A DNA stretch of 64,000 nt, from assembly GCF_000472665.1 (NCBI RefSeq), contig NZ_AXAC01000017.1, positions 28,966 to 92,965 of the forward strand, written 5' to 3'. Shown piece by piece: positions 1 to 6,989 of this stretch. The stretch is from Acetobacterium malicum subsp. dehalogenans DSM 11527 (GTDB lineage: Bacteria > Bacillota > Clostridia > Eubacteriales > Eubacteriaceae). A program made the position numbers and the translations under genes. Numbering within the stretch: position 1 is the stretch's first letter; each line of letters begins with the position of its first letter. The notes under the pieces are model-generated. The model saw only the letters and a program-made list of their open reading frames with translations, searched no databases and had not been told where the DNA came from.

Positions 1-165
1 AGTCCGGTGCCGATCGATGGCCCGGCTTTCCAGCCACTCAACTAAGCTACCATTTCGCTGTAAATATAAAGGCAGAAGACCTGATTCAATGGGAACAAGG
101 TCGTCATTGACGATTTGGGCAATTTTTTTATCTCGACTCATTAAATAACCGTTTATTGGCTTCAT
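1..165 (-). CDS. HipA-like protein, N-terminal fragment cut by the window edge
   Basis: Reading from the ATG at 165 leftwards gives 55 codons without a stop before the window ends. The start has a good ribosome site (gaggtgg, about 5 nt upstream). The fragment contains a W-x3-R-AI-x2-HR pattern near its end that recalls the N-terminal region of HipA-like proteins found in clostridial mobile elements; this family call is from memory of the pattern and is weak. It follows the repA gene on the same strand and probably belongs to the same mobile element. Confidence 0.45.
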   Translation of the reverse strand, partial: MKPINGYLMSRDKKIAQIVNDDLVPIESGLLPLYLQRNGSLVEWLESRAIDRHRT

Positions 166-324
166 TCTCCACCTCATTTTGATATTAATACTAAACCTCA
201 ACGATAGAAACTATATTATAACATTCTTTCGCGTTGACCGCTTTAAGTTTTCATTACCACTAGTCAAAATCTGCTCCTCCCATCTTGATCAACTCCTCTA
301 TATGCGTCATCTTCATAGGTTCTA

Positions 325-1257
325 CTAATCCTTCCAGTCAGCAATATCAATGGCCACTTGGTTAACCATAAACAGGTTCGTTTCCAGTGATTCATTGTAA
401 AGCATGGTTTGAATGTATGCTTTTGAATTTACAATTCGATCCGTGATATTTTTAAATTTATGAATAATATTGTCAATATGAGTTGGCTCCAGACGCATTA
501 GTGCTGCTCTCACTAACTCCTGGCATTTACTGTCGCCATTGACCACAGTTGCAGGCGCAAAATACATGTCCAATAAGTTCATTTTAATATCATCGATAAT
601 TTGATCATTGACTTGTGATTCTCTATTCTCCGAAAACACTTTCGTTTCAAAATAGAAATCAATCTTTTCAAATTCCGTCAATCCATCTTTCATGTTTAAC
701 TCATTTTTAACCGAGACATAGTTTGACTGACTGAATAGAATCTCAGTCTTACTTATATCAGTATTATTTATATTAGTATTATTTAGTCGTTGTTTTGACG
801 GTTCCGGAATCGTTATTTTGACGTGTCCAGAATCGTTGTTTTGACGGTTCTGTAACAAATCGCACTTATAATGCATCACATCCAACTCTGTGGGAGCTCT
901 ATTATTTACCATCATATTCTCAAGAAACTTACCAACATAAATCAAATTTGGTTTTTGTAATCCCTGTCGTTTTTCCTCAACGAGACTTTTTTCTTTCAAT
1001 TCATTGAAGAGTCGGGTGATTTTCTTATCCGCAGCACCCATAATTTCCATTATTTCTTTACGGGTGTAGATAATGAATACCCGCCCCAATTCATCAACCC
1101 AGTTATTCTTTCTGGATAAACTTACCCGGTCTAACAGTACCCCATAAAGCAGCTTGCTTTCTGCAGACAGAGTTTTATACTCCGGATTAGTCATTAATTC
1201 TTTAGGTACTCTAATGAATGCAAACTGGTCTGCATCATACATCGTAAAATAATTCAT
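325..1257 (-). CDS. RepA_N-type replication initiator protein
   Basis: This 310-residue protein begins with MNYFTMYDADQFAFIRVPK and continues with a winged-helix region, the pattern of the RepA_N initiators (PF06970) of Gram-positive plasmids and integrative elements, which bind the origin. The C-terminal part is variable, as usual. I chose the ATG at 1257 because GGAGG lies 5 nt upstream and the family normally starts there; a longer reading to 1338 exists but overlaps the upstream gene. Its start overlaps the stop of the upstream small gene as ATGA, so the two are probably translationally coupled. Its presence next to an integrase implies an element that can replicate, at least transiently, after excision. 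Confidence 0.85.
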   Translation of the reverse strand: MNYFTMYDADQFAFIRVPKELMTNPEYKTLSAESKLLYGVLLDRVSLSRKNNWVDELGRVFIIYTRKEIMEIMGAADKKITRLFNELKEKSLVEEKRQGLQKPNLIYVGKFLENMMVNNRAPTELDVMHYKCDLLQNRQNNDSGHVKITIPEPSKQRLNNTNINNTDISKTEILFSQSNYVSVKNELNMKDGLTEFEKIDFYFETKVFSENRESQVNDQIIDDIKMNLLDMYFAPATVVNGDSKCQELVRAALMRLEPTHIDNIIHKFKNITDRIVNSKAYIQTMLYNESLETNLFMVNQVAIDIADWKD

Positions 1258-1535
1258 AGAATCCTCCGCATTTGCGTTATCAGTATCAAAGGATCCTGAA
1301 CCTGGATTAACCCAGCTTTTGTTAATTCTTTTACGCATTTTTTCATAAGCGTCAGCGAATATCCAGATTCTTTACCCAACTCGTCTAAGGCCGTTGACTG
1401 GCGTTCCATCATCAGTGCAAACAGTAGTTTACTATCAGCACTGATCTTCTGATAAGAACCACTGAATAGAAAACGTGGCACTCTAAACGTATTATTATCA
1501 ATAGCATTTAAATCATACTCAGTCAAATATTCCAT
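1254..1535 (-). CDS. Short RepA_N-like protein, upstream partner of repA
   Basis: The 93-residue product has a segment (FRVPRFLF... ISADSKLLFALMMER) that parallels the N-terminus of the following RepA (FIRVPKELM... LSAESKLLYGVLLDR), followed by a helix-turn-helix-like stretch. It is thus a second, shortened RepA_N domain. The start at 1535 is preceded by AAAGGGG; an ATG directly upstream (1538) is also possible. It could be a truncated paralogue, a regulator of replication, or the relic of a duplication. The reading frame is intact and coupled by ATGA to the next gene, which argues that it is translated. Confidence 0.6.
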   Translation of the reverse strand: MEYLTEYDLNAIDNNTFRVPRFLFSGSYQKISADSKLLFALMMERQSTALDELGKESGYSLTLMKKCVKELTKAGLIQVQDPLILITQMRRIL

Positions 1536-1627
1536 CATTTTCCCCTTTCTGTTTAATAAAAATAAAAAATCAATGCACCCTTGGAAAAAGGCAAATTGAT
1601 TATTCATTTTCTTTGGGTATGACGGAA

Positions 1628-1649
1628 ATCTTTAGCATATGCTAAAGAT
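1628..1649. promoter_or_regulatory. 22-bp perfect palindrome upstream of the rep genes
   Basis: A perfect palindrome centred on GCATATGC runs over these 22 bases, about 90 bp upstream of the first rep start codon. No gene covers it. By position it could be an operator or an initiator binding site; the sequence alone does not tell. Confidence 0.5.
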
Positions 1650-1683
1650 CTGATGAAAAATTGCTGACAATGAATAAATTCGT

Positions 1684-1752
1684 TGTTTATTTCAGTTGAA
1701 ATCGGGTATAATGACCGGACAGGATTATTAAATCCTGTCCGGGATTTTTTTA
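1684..1752 (+). terminator. Promoter-like sequence followed by strong intrinsic terminator
   Basis: CCGGACAGGATT (1715-1726) and its exact complement (1731-1742) form a 12-bp stem with a 4-nt loop, followed by a T7 run on the plus strand, a textbook intrinsic terminator. Just upstream lie TTGTTT (1684) and TATAAT (1707) 17 bp apart. Transcription from that promoter would start inside the hairpin, so the pair does not obviously make a useful RNA; the terminator may instead stop a longer plus-strand RNA antisense to the rep leader. Confidence 0.6.
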
Positions 1753-2070
1753 TTTGATTGCATTTGACATCGCTTCCCCAATCGAGGGCATACCATGAAA
1801 TTCTCCTGGTTAGGGATGGACAGAACTAAATCCCGCTACATAAGCCGGCACCATTAAGCGCTGCATAGCCAAATCTCCCCGTGTCATTGCGCTTATTCTC
1901 TACCACGAGAATATTTTAGCAAAACAGATGAATCTATTCCGTTTCGGCGCTTAGCCTCATCGACCGAAGGGATCTTTGGATCTCCATGATACGTGATATA
2001 ATATAGAATGAAGTCGCAATTCATTCTATATCTTTGTCAATGATCACCTGATAGTTTTTAACTATCGTAC

Positions 2071-2120
2071 TGGTGGAAAAGCTGGGACTCGAACCCAGAT
2101 GAATACCGATATTCTTTTCC
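2071..2120 (-). ncRNA. tRNA-like minihelix or tRNA 3' remnant ending in CCA
   Basis: On the minus strand this 50-nt stretch reads GGAAAAG, 15 nt, CTGGG-TTCGAGT-CCCAG, CTTTTCC, A, CCA. That is a perfect 7-bp acceptor stem stacked on a canonical T-arm (TTCRANY loop) and an encoded CCA, but with no room for D or anticodon arms; the 15-nt linker can itself fold (AATA-TCGG-TATT). No full tRNA fits here. It is either the 3' end of a tRNA copied by integration of an element, with the matching 5' strand fortuitous, or a real tRNA-mimic. The same 5' strand can also pair with ATTCTTTT just upstream. Confidence 0.4.
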
Positions 2121-2498
2121 ATAAAAAGAATGCGCAGCATGGAGTCGGTTTATGTATTAATTTCAAAATGAGATCATTCTTTTTAAAAGGTCTTTTTTTA
2201 TAGATGTCTGTTATTATCGCTGACTACTGTTATTGCCTTTTCAAACGATTGATGAAGTTATAAAAATGATTCCTGATCGACAACTACAATTGATCCCAGT
2301 AGCACCACCAATTTCTTTTAATAACAGTTTCACTTCTTTGCTTGAAATATTGGAAATAAGCGAATTCGCTTCAATACATGTACTTCTCCCGATCTTGTGA
2401 TTCCGGCCAATGAAGAAACTCAATTTTGGTACATTTCATCTGATGAATCCCTTCCGATAATTCAAAATAGTTTATCTTCATTTAAATTCTCACTTCAC
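2121..2498. other. Gene-free stretch with no convincing coding sequence
   Basis: Only short open frames without ribosome sites occur here (for example 2241-2423 on the minus strand, 60 codons, which lacks an ATG with a Shine-Dalgarno sequence). It may contain decayed element genes, but I could not assemble a recognisable protein in any frame. Confidence 0.4.
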
Positions 2499-2954
2499 TT
2501 ATAATTCGATGCCACATTCAACAATTTCTTTTAATAACTGAACACATTCCTCTTTGCTTTGAACATCCTTGCCATAGGCTTCCTCTAAGTACTCATCATA
2601 AACTTCATTAAAATACTCATCATTCTCCAGCATTTCAGACATCGACTCTAAATCATAGTCGTAATTGTAAAGAAAATAGTGGAAGAAATAATAAAATTCA
2701 CTCATTCCATATGCCCGTTCATACCATTGACCCGCCAGATCACATTCATCACTGCCATTGGAACACCATCCTGTTAGATCCGCAACAAACGATTGAATAA
2801 AATCTCCTGGGTTTTTAAAGCCAGCTTTATAAGCTTTCAGTTTAAGATTGGAATATTGCTCATCTGTAAGCGCGATTGCTATGTCATCACGAATACGATC
2901 AGTTTTTACATCATCACTTTGGTCCTGCATAAAATCAGCGTAAGTACTACTCAT
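2499..2954 (-). CDS. Acidic hypothetical protein of the mobile element
   Basis: A 151-residue, strongly acidic protein rich in Tyr, Asp and Glu in its second half. The first third has the look of a small alpha-helical DNA-associated domain (IAIALTDEQYSNLKLKAY). I do not recognise the family. The ATG at 2954 follows AAAGGG at about 10 nt; a GTG six bases upstream is an alternative start. It lies in a minus-strand run with the excisionase-like and XRE genes, so an accessory role in the element is likely. Confidence 0.6.
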   Translation of the reverse strand: MSSTYADFMQDQSDDVKTDRIRDDIAIALTDEQYSNLKLKAYKAGFKNPGDFIQSFVADLTGWCSNGSDECDLAGQWYERAYGMSEFYYFFHYFLYNYDYDLESMSEMLENDEYFNEVYDEYLEEAYGKDVQSKEECVQLLKEIVECGIEL

Positions 2955-2971
2955 TTTCACTTCGCCCTTTC

Positions 2972-3241
2972 TTATCTGAATGTATAAGACTGATTAAAAA
3001 AATTCCACAGTGCCAGCTTAGGTATTTTTGTGAAGCGATTTGTTAATTCACCTTTATCTCCACCAATAGCAAACGGACACCTACCTTGGTATGCTGCCGC
3101 TTTAAGACACTCAACATCCATTCCTAAAACCTTCGCAGCATCAGTTGCAGGAACACTATAACTTTTAGGATTTTTATCCATCAACCAAACCAATTCTTCA
3201 TATTGTTTTTTTACTGATTCTGGGGCGTTATCAAGGTTCAT
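2972..3241 (-). CDS. Excisionase-like small helix-turn-helix protein
   Basis: The 89-residue protein has a MerR/excisionase-like core: VPATDAAKVLGMDVECLKAA followed by a short wing and basic residues, the usual plan of Xis proteins that bend DNA and direct an integrase to excise. The start ATG has GGAGGG 6 nt upstream. Just before it sits one of the TTCCT-N3-AGGAA dyads (3259-3271), so repression by a neighbouring XRE protein is likely. The family call is by pattern only. Confidence 0.55.
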   Translation of the reverse strand: MNLDNAPESVKKQYEELVWLMDKNPKSYSVPATDAAKVLGMDVECLKAAAYQGRCPFAIGGDKGELTNRFTKIPKLALWNFFNQSYTFR

Positions 3242-3258
3242 GAGTTCCCTCCTTAATA

Positions 3259-3271
3259 TTCCTGTTAGGAA
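3259..3271. promoter_or_regulatory. Operator-like dyad TTCCT-N3-AGGAA (site 1)
   Basis: TTCCTGTTAGGAA is a perfect 5-bp inverted repeat with a 3-bp spacer. It overlaps the stop end of the small XRE gene and lies 18 bp before the excisionase-like start codon. The same pattern recurs at 3481-3493 and, in a weaker form, at 3553-3566. Confidence 0.5.
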
Positions 3272-3468
3272 AGTTCGTTGTCAAAAAAAATATCTTCAAT
3301 AGTTTTATCAAAAAATTCGGAGATTATTTTTGCTTCATTTAACGAAAACGGGGTCGATCCCATTTCTTTCTTATAGTAGGCCGAAGCTGTCTTAAGCCCA
3401 ATTAGATTAGCCATTTCCTTATGTGTCAGATTGTTTTCGGATCGTATTTTTTTTAAATAGATATTCAT
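3265..3468 (-). CDS. XRE-family HTH regulator, Cro-like (67 aa)
   Basis: A short one-domain Cro/C1-type helix-turn-helix protein: IRSENNLTHKEMANLIGL then ASAYYKKEMG and IISEFFDKTIEDIFF. I start it at the ATG at 3468, which has GAGG at the right distance; an in-frame ATG at 3480 is less well placed. It is divergent from the larger XRE gene at 3633 with about 165 bp between them carrying two operator-like dyads. This is the standard arrangement of a phage- or ICE-type genetic switch. Confidence 0.8.
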   Translation of the reverse strand: MNIYLKKIRSENNLTHKEMANLIGLKTASAYYKKEMGSTPFSLNEAKIISEFFDKTIEDIFFDNELS

Positions 3469-3480
3469 TCCATACCTCAT

Positions 3481-3566
3481 TTCCTATTAGGAAAGTATTC
3501 ACTTGTATTATATTGTCTCACCAGGAAATTGTCAATAGATATTATGATATATTTTCCAATTAGGCA
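3481..3566. promoter_or_regulatory. Divergent switch region with two operator-like dyads
   Basis: TTCCTATTAGGAA at 3481-3493 is a perfect copy of the dyad found at 3259. A related site with two changes, TTCCAATTAGGCA, starts at 3553. They lie between two divergent XRE genes. I infer that one or both XRE proteins bind them. Confidence 0.5.
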
Positions 3567-3632
3567 ATGTTTGGCAATTTACATATTTATAGTGTTAAAA
3601 TACACGTAGAATTCTAAGTTCGGAGGGGGAAA

Positions 3633-4028
3633 GTGAACAGAATAAAAGAATTACGAATTGAAAAAGGATGGACACAATCACAGCTTGGAAAAGCGCTTAA
3701 TGTAAAGGATTCAGCCATTTCAAAGTATGAATCTGAAAGAATTCCTATAACTGCAGAAACAATTAAAAAAATTTCTGAGTTGTTTAATGTAACCACAGAT
3801 TATATTTTGTGTTTATCTGACTTTCCTAATGAGTATACGAAAATAGTCAATACCACAATTAATTTAACTCAGAACGAGCAAGAATTACTCGAGATTTTCA
3901 ATAAGGTAACGAACGAACGTGATCAAATAAAACTCATTGGCCGGTTTGATGAAATTGTTGAACAAGTGATCGGTGATTTTAAGTCCGGCCATGCCCCATC
4001 TACTCGCTCAAAGAAAATCGTTGGTTAG
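3633..4028 (+). CDS. XRE-family HTH repressor (131 aa)
   Basis: The N-terminal 65 residues are a canonical XRE helix-turn-helix: IKELRIEKGWTQSQLGKAL, DSAISKYESERIPI, IKKISELFNVTTDYIL. The rest is a helical tail that could serve for dimerisation. It starts with GTG after a strong GGAGGGGG. It is probably the main repressor of the element, facing the small Cro-like gene across the operator region. Confidence 0.85.
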   Translation: MNRIKELRIEKGWTQSQLGKALNVKDSAISKYESERIPITAETIKKISELFNVTTDYILCLSDFPNEYTKIVNTTINLTQNEQELLEIFNKVTNERDQIKLIGRFDEIVEQVIGDFKSGHAPSTRSKKIVG

Positions 4029-4095
4029 AATAGTATGTGATCTCAGATAAAAAAATTAACAACTTCTCACTAAGCAAAAAAAAGGAGGTATATTT

Positions 4096-4480
4096 ATGAG
4101 ATTGAATCCTGAATGCGTACGTGACTACTTTTATATCTTGAAGACAAGCTTCCATTCACATCTCATCTGTGCGCCAATAATATTGAAATTGCTCCTTATG
4201 AAACCACAGATATCATATACACAGTTGCAAAACTCACAGAAGCAAACTATATCAAAACATCCCAAATTTCCTATTCAGCTGAAACAATACCAACATTTCA
4301 CATTCAATCATTAACCTGGTGTGGGCATGAGTTACTGGATAACATTCGGGATGATAATGTTTGGGAAAAAACTAAGTTTGTTGTGGCCCATTCTCTTCAG
4401 TTTCCATCGGGATTATTGAAGATATTTCGAACAGGCTCATTTTAAAAATAATTGATGAAAGTTTACATCTAAATCCTTAG
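4096..4480 (+). pseudogene. DUF2513 protein gene broken by two frameshifts
   Basis: A strong AGGAGG precedes an ATG whose product begins MRLNPECVRD, the DUF2513 N-terminus. About 12 codons in, the family continues in another frame (YLEDKLPF, then DIIYTVAKLTEANYIKTSQI and LTWCGHELLDNIRDD), consistent with loss of one T in a T run near 4129-4132. After VWEKTK the frame shifts again to give SSVSIGIIEDISNRLI and a stop at 4480. All family parts are present but in three frames, so the gene is dead or misread. DUF2513 genes are common cargo of Gram-positive mobile elements. Confidence 0.75.
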
Positions 4481-4914
4481 TTTCTAAAACAATAGATGTT
4501 TTCTATGCATAACGATCAATCTATTCATTTAATCGCCAACTGCGCATAACACAGTTCCAGGCCCCAACAAAGTAGCAACAGCTTCCAATGAAAAATCTCT
4601 TTCTCAGATTCACGACCCAAAACAATCAAATACTCTTATACCTTAGATTCTTAACTTGCCAGTAACTTTCATCAAGTAATCATTTGATTGATCAAACGCA
4701 ATATAACGCTATTTTTTAACTTGCCGGTAATTTGCTCTACAAAACACACTTATAATTTAATGATAGATATGAACAAAATTTAAAAAGCCTTCGATATATT
4801 CAATCTCAACTTAAAATTTATGTGTGAACGAAAAATTAACGCTCCGGATGGCAGTCCGTGGCTTCTCAAAGTTTGTGACCAGGGATGGATGTTTATTTGA
4901 AAGGAGTAACAAAC
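4481..4914. repeat. AT-rich gene-free stretch with an 18-bp direct repeat
   Basis: TTAACTTGCCAGTAACTT at 4651 and TTAACTTGCCGGTAATTT at 4716 repeat with 16 of 18 matches at a 65-bp period. Between them lies the dyad TTTGATTGATCAAA (4683-4696). No coding sequence is seen. Being directly upstream of the integrase, these could be recombinase or excisionase binding sites. Confidence 0.4.
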
Positions 4915-6009
4915 TTGCCAACAAAACTTATACAAGTAAGAAAAACAATCGGACATACCGTTGAAGGAAAACCGATCAGAAAGTCCTTTTACGCAAAAAC
5001 AAAACGTGAAGGCGAAAGAAAATATTTAGAGTTCTTGAAGGAAGCTGAAAAAGAAAACAAAACCGCCCTTCATTACACTTTTTCTGAATTTTCGAAAGTT
5101 TGGCTCGAAACAAAGCGCGATGAAGTGAACGACAATACCTATAAGCAGACTTATTTAACAAATATGAAGGTGTTGGAAGCTGCATTCGGAGATAAATTGT
5201 TGGAATCAATCACCCAGATCAATCTTCAGAAATTCTTCAGCGCTCAATCCGGGATCAGTAAGTCAAAGATGGATAAACTTTATCTCATTGCCAACGCTGT
5301 TTTTTCGACTGCTTTCGAAAACGACCTGATTGATAAAAACCCAATGACAAAGGTAAAAAAAGGTCAGGTAAGCAATCCAAAAGAATTACGTACCTACACA
5401 GATCAACAATATCGGTTCGTAATCGATTTTGCCAAAGAGCACCCTTATGGTCTGGGCGTTTTTATTATGCTCAAAACAGGTTTAAGAAGAAGTGAGCTGT
5501 TTGCCCTTAAATGGGACAGCATCGATTTTGGAAAGAAAATTATGTACATAAAAAATGCAGCTGTAAAAGAATTCGGAAGTTATGTGATCGATAAGACAAA
5601 GACTTTTTCATCCATGCGACAAATTCCATTGGATGACGAATTTGTTAACCACTTAAAAAATCAAACTCAGCATAGCGAATATATCATCACATTGGGCAGT
5701 AAACTGAATCAAATCGCTGATCTGGATAATTGGACCAAAAGACGCTATAACCCTTTCATTCTCGATTTATCGGAGTTTTATATAGCAGAAAAAGAAAAAG
5801 CTAATGTTGAAAATTATGATCCACTACCAAAGCTCCGTATTCACGAGTTAAGACATACTTATGGAACCTTACTCTACCGATCAGGCACCGACGTCTATAC
5901 TGTTTCAAAAATTCTAGGGCATGCTGATGTGCAAATCACAACAAAAATCTATGTTCACGACACTGTAGAAGACATAAGAAGCCGCATTGACTTCACTAAA
6001 TTGCCTTAA
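4915..6009 (+). CDS. Tyrosine recombinase/integrase
   Basis: A phage/ICE-type integrase of 364 residues: an N-terminal arm-binding domain, a SAM-like core-binding domain, and a catalytic domain. Counting from a possible upstream ATG at 4885, the catalytic residues are R201 in TGLRRSEL, H320 and R323 in HELRH, H346 in LGHAD and Y356 in KIYVHD. All are present, so it should be active. I prefer the TTG at 4915, which has AAAGGAG 8 nt upstream and gives the usual N-terminus; the ATG at 4885 has no such site. It points at tRNA-Thr, the typical position for an integrase that uses a tRNA 3' end as target. Confidence 0.9.
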   Translation: MPTKLIQVRKTIGHTVEGKPIRKSFYAKTKREGERKYLEFLKEAEKENKTALHYTFSEFSKVWLETKRDEVNDNTYKQTYLTNMKVLEAAFGDKLLESITQINLQKFFSAQSGISKSKMDKLYLIANAVFSTAFENDLIDKNPMTKVKKGQVSNPKELRTYTDQQYRFVIDFAKEHPYGLGVFIMLKTGLRRSELFALKWDSIDFGKKIMYIKNAAVKEFGSYVIDKTKTFSSMRQIPLDDEFVNHLKNQTQHSEYIITLGSKLNQIADLDNWTKRRYNPFILDLSEFYIAEKEKANVENYDPLPKLRIHELRHTYGTLLYRSGTDVYTVSKILGHADVQITTKIYVHDTVEDIRSRIDFTKLP

Positions 6010-6037
6010 AACAACTACTAAAATGAACGTAAAAAAG

Positions 6038-6102
6038 GTAGGACACTGAAGTAGGACAAAAAGTAGGACAATAATAGCAAGAAATAGCCAGAAATAGCAA
6101 GA
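6038..6102 (+). repeat. Two sets of short tandem repeats after the integrase
   Basis: GTAGGACA occurs at 6038, 6051 and 6063, spaced 13 and 12 bp. It is followed at once by three 10-bp units (AATAGCAAGA, AATAGCCAGA, AATAGCAAGA) at 6073-6102. The spacing is close to one helical turn, as expected for integrase arm-type sites next to an attachment site. Confidence 0.5.
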
Positions 6103-6149
6103 GATATGTCATTTTAAACAGTCGGTCGTCTAAATTGTGTACGGAACAA

Positions 6150-6182
6150 AATAAAAAGAATGGCTATTTAAAGCCATTCTTT
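6150..6182 (-). terminator. Intrinsic terminator downstream of tRNA-Thr
   Basis: AAAGAATGGCT (6155-6165) pairs with AGCCATTCTTT (6172-6182). On the minus strand the stem is followed by a T-rich tract, so it ends the tRNA-Thr transcript; read the other way it may also stop the integrase mRNA. Confidence 0.7.
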
Positions 6183-6203
6183 CGATGAAATATTATTCTT
6201 TAC

Positions 6204-6279
6204 TGGAGCTAGCGGGGGGAATCGAACCCCCGACCTACTGATTACGAATCAGTTGCGCTACCATCTGTGCCACGCCAGC
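6204..6279 (-). tRNA. tRNA-Thr (anticodon CGT)
   Basis: The minus strand folds into a full cloverleaf: acceptor GCTGGCG/CGCTAGC with one G-U pair, anticodon stem ACTGA/TCAGT around the loop TTCGTAA (anticodon CGT), T-arm with TTCGATT, and an encoded CCA at 6206-6204. Its 3' end faces the integrase gene, suggesting it is the attachment site. No second copy of the tRNA 3' end is visible to the left in this window, so the other end of the element would be outside it or lost. Confidence 0.95.
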
Positions 6280-6335
6280 AGTAAAAACTTACTGAACTAT
6301 CATAACACAAACCATTGCTCCAATTCAATATTTTT

Positions 6336-6671
6336 TTACCATTTACCTTTTGAGATATGTCCGGCTATTTCAGCTTTGCACATTTCTTTGATTACATAAC
6401 AATCTGCTTCGGCTTTCTGGAAGATATGCAAACAAGCAGGATCCAGATTAATTTCCGCACCCTTTCTTGACAGATGAACGATTTTTTCTGCCAGGCCAAT
6501 CACTTCCATATGAATATCATTGGTAACATAGGAATCATAAACCTTTTTGGCATCTTCATCACTTAAAGCTTCAAATTGGTCCCGGGGTGCTCCACATTTA
6601 GGGCAAGTCTCAGGTGCCTCAACGCCTTCCATCTTATAACCGCATACTCCGCATTTCCATAACTTTTTCAT
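6336..6671 (-). CDS. Rubredoxin-like domain protein
   Basis: The first 35 residues form a rubredoxin-type iron site (WKCGVCGYKMEG... CPKCGAPRDQF) with four cysteines, as at the end of rubrerythrins. The remaining 75 residues are a helical domain with two further cysteines that I do not recognise. At 111 residues it is longer than a rubredoxin (about 54) and lacks the di-iron domain of rubrerythrin. An electron-transfer or oxidative-stress role in the cytoplasm is inferred from the iron site only. Confidence 0.75.
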   Translation of the reverse strand: MKKLWKCGVCGYKMEGVEAPETCPKCGAPRDQFEALSDEDAKKVYDSYVTNDIHMEVIGLAEKIVHLSRKGAEINLDPACLHIFQKAEADCYVIKEMCKAEIAGHISKGKW

Positions 6672-6830
6672 TTATTACCCTCCATTTACTTTTTTTCTTT
6701 CAGTTTTTGTTTGACTGATACTATTATATACCCAAAATAATAAAAATATCTACTTTGATTAAAAAATAACGATAATTTTTTATCCTTGTGTAAACCTTTA
6801 ACTCCATGTTAAAATGATGTCAATTAAATA

Positions 6831-6920
6831 CCAGAGTAGACAAGATGCGTAAAGTGTTAAAGGATGGGAAGTTGCCTTTAAACGAAATGTGACCATTGCG
6901 GTATCTTGTCGCTTCCGCTG
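6831..6920 (+). ncRNA. THF (folT) riboswitch, copy 1
   Basis: The sequence has the tetrahydrofolate riboswitch pattern: CCAGAGTAGA, the pairing CAAGAT/ATCTTG, GCGTAAAGTGTT, a GGATGGGAAG internal part, AACGAAATG and the closing TTCCGCTG. An almost identical copy precedes folE at 19573. The downstream gene is a folate-type ECF S component, which fits the known role of this RNA in sensing reduced folates. Confidence 0.9.
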
Positions 6921-6989
6921 TTACAATGCAGATTGTAGGTTGCGGAAGCATTACTTTAAAATCAAGGAGGTTTTATGAAAAGTAATGCT
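6911..6989 (+). promoter_or_regulatory. Expression platform of the folT riboswitch, hiding the ribosome site
   Basis: GCTTCCGC at the aptamer 3' end (6911-6918) can pair with GCGGAAGC (6942-6949). Overlapping the last bases of that element, AGCATTACTTT (6947-6957) pairs over 11 bp with AAAGTAATGCT (6979-6989), which is codons 2-5 of folT. The loop holds AGGAGG and the ATG. The two stems share bases and exclude each other, so the likely scheme is aptamer closed, inner stem formed, translation off; this is inference from pairing. Confidence 0.65.

Noticed and set aside
2241..2423. 60-codon minus-strand frame in the mobile element
   Set aside because: It begins with TTG without a Shine-Dalgarno sequence; no recognisable domain, though it may belong to a decayed gene.
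4885..4914. ATG at 4885 as the integrase start
   Set aside because: No ribosome site before it, whereas the TTG at 4915 has AAAGGAG at the proper distance; the difference is ten residues.
6073..6102. Three 10-bp tandem units as a CRISPR-like array
   Set aside because: No spacers and far too short; they fit integrase arm sites better. No CRISPR array is visible in the window.
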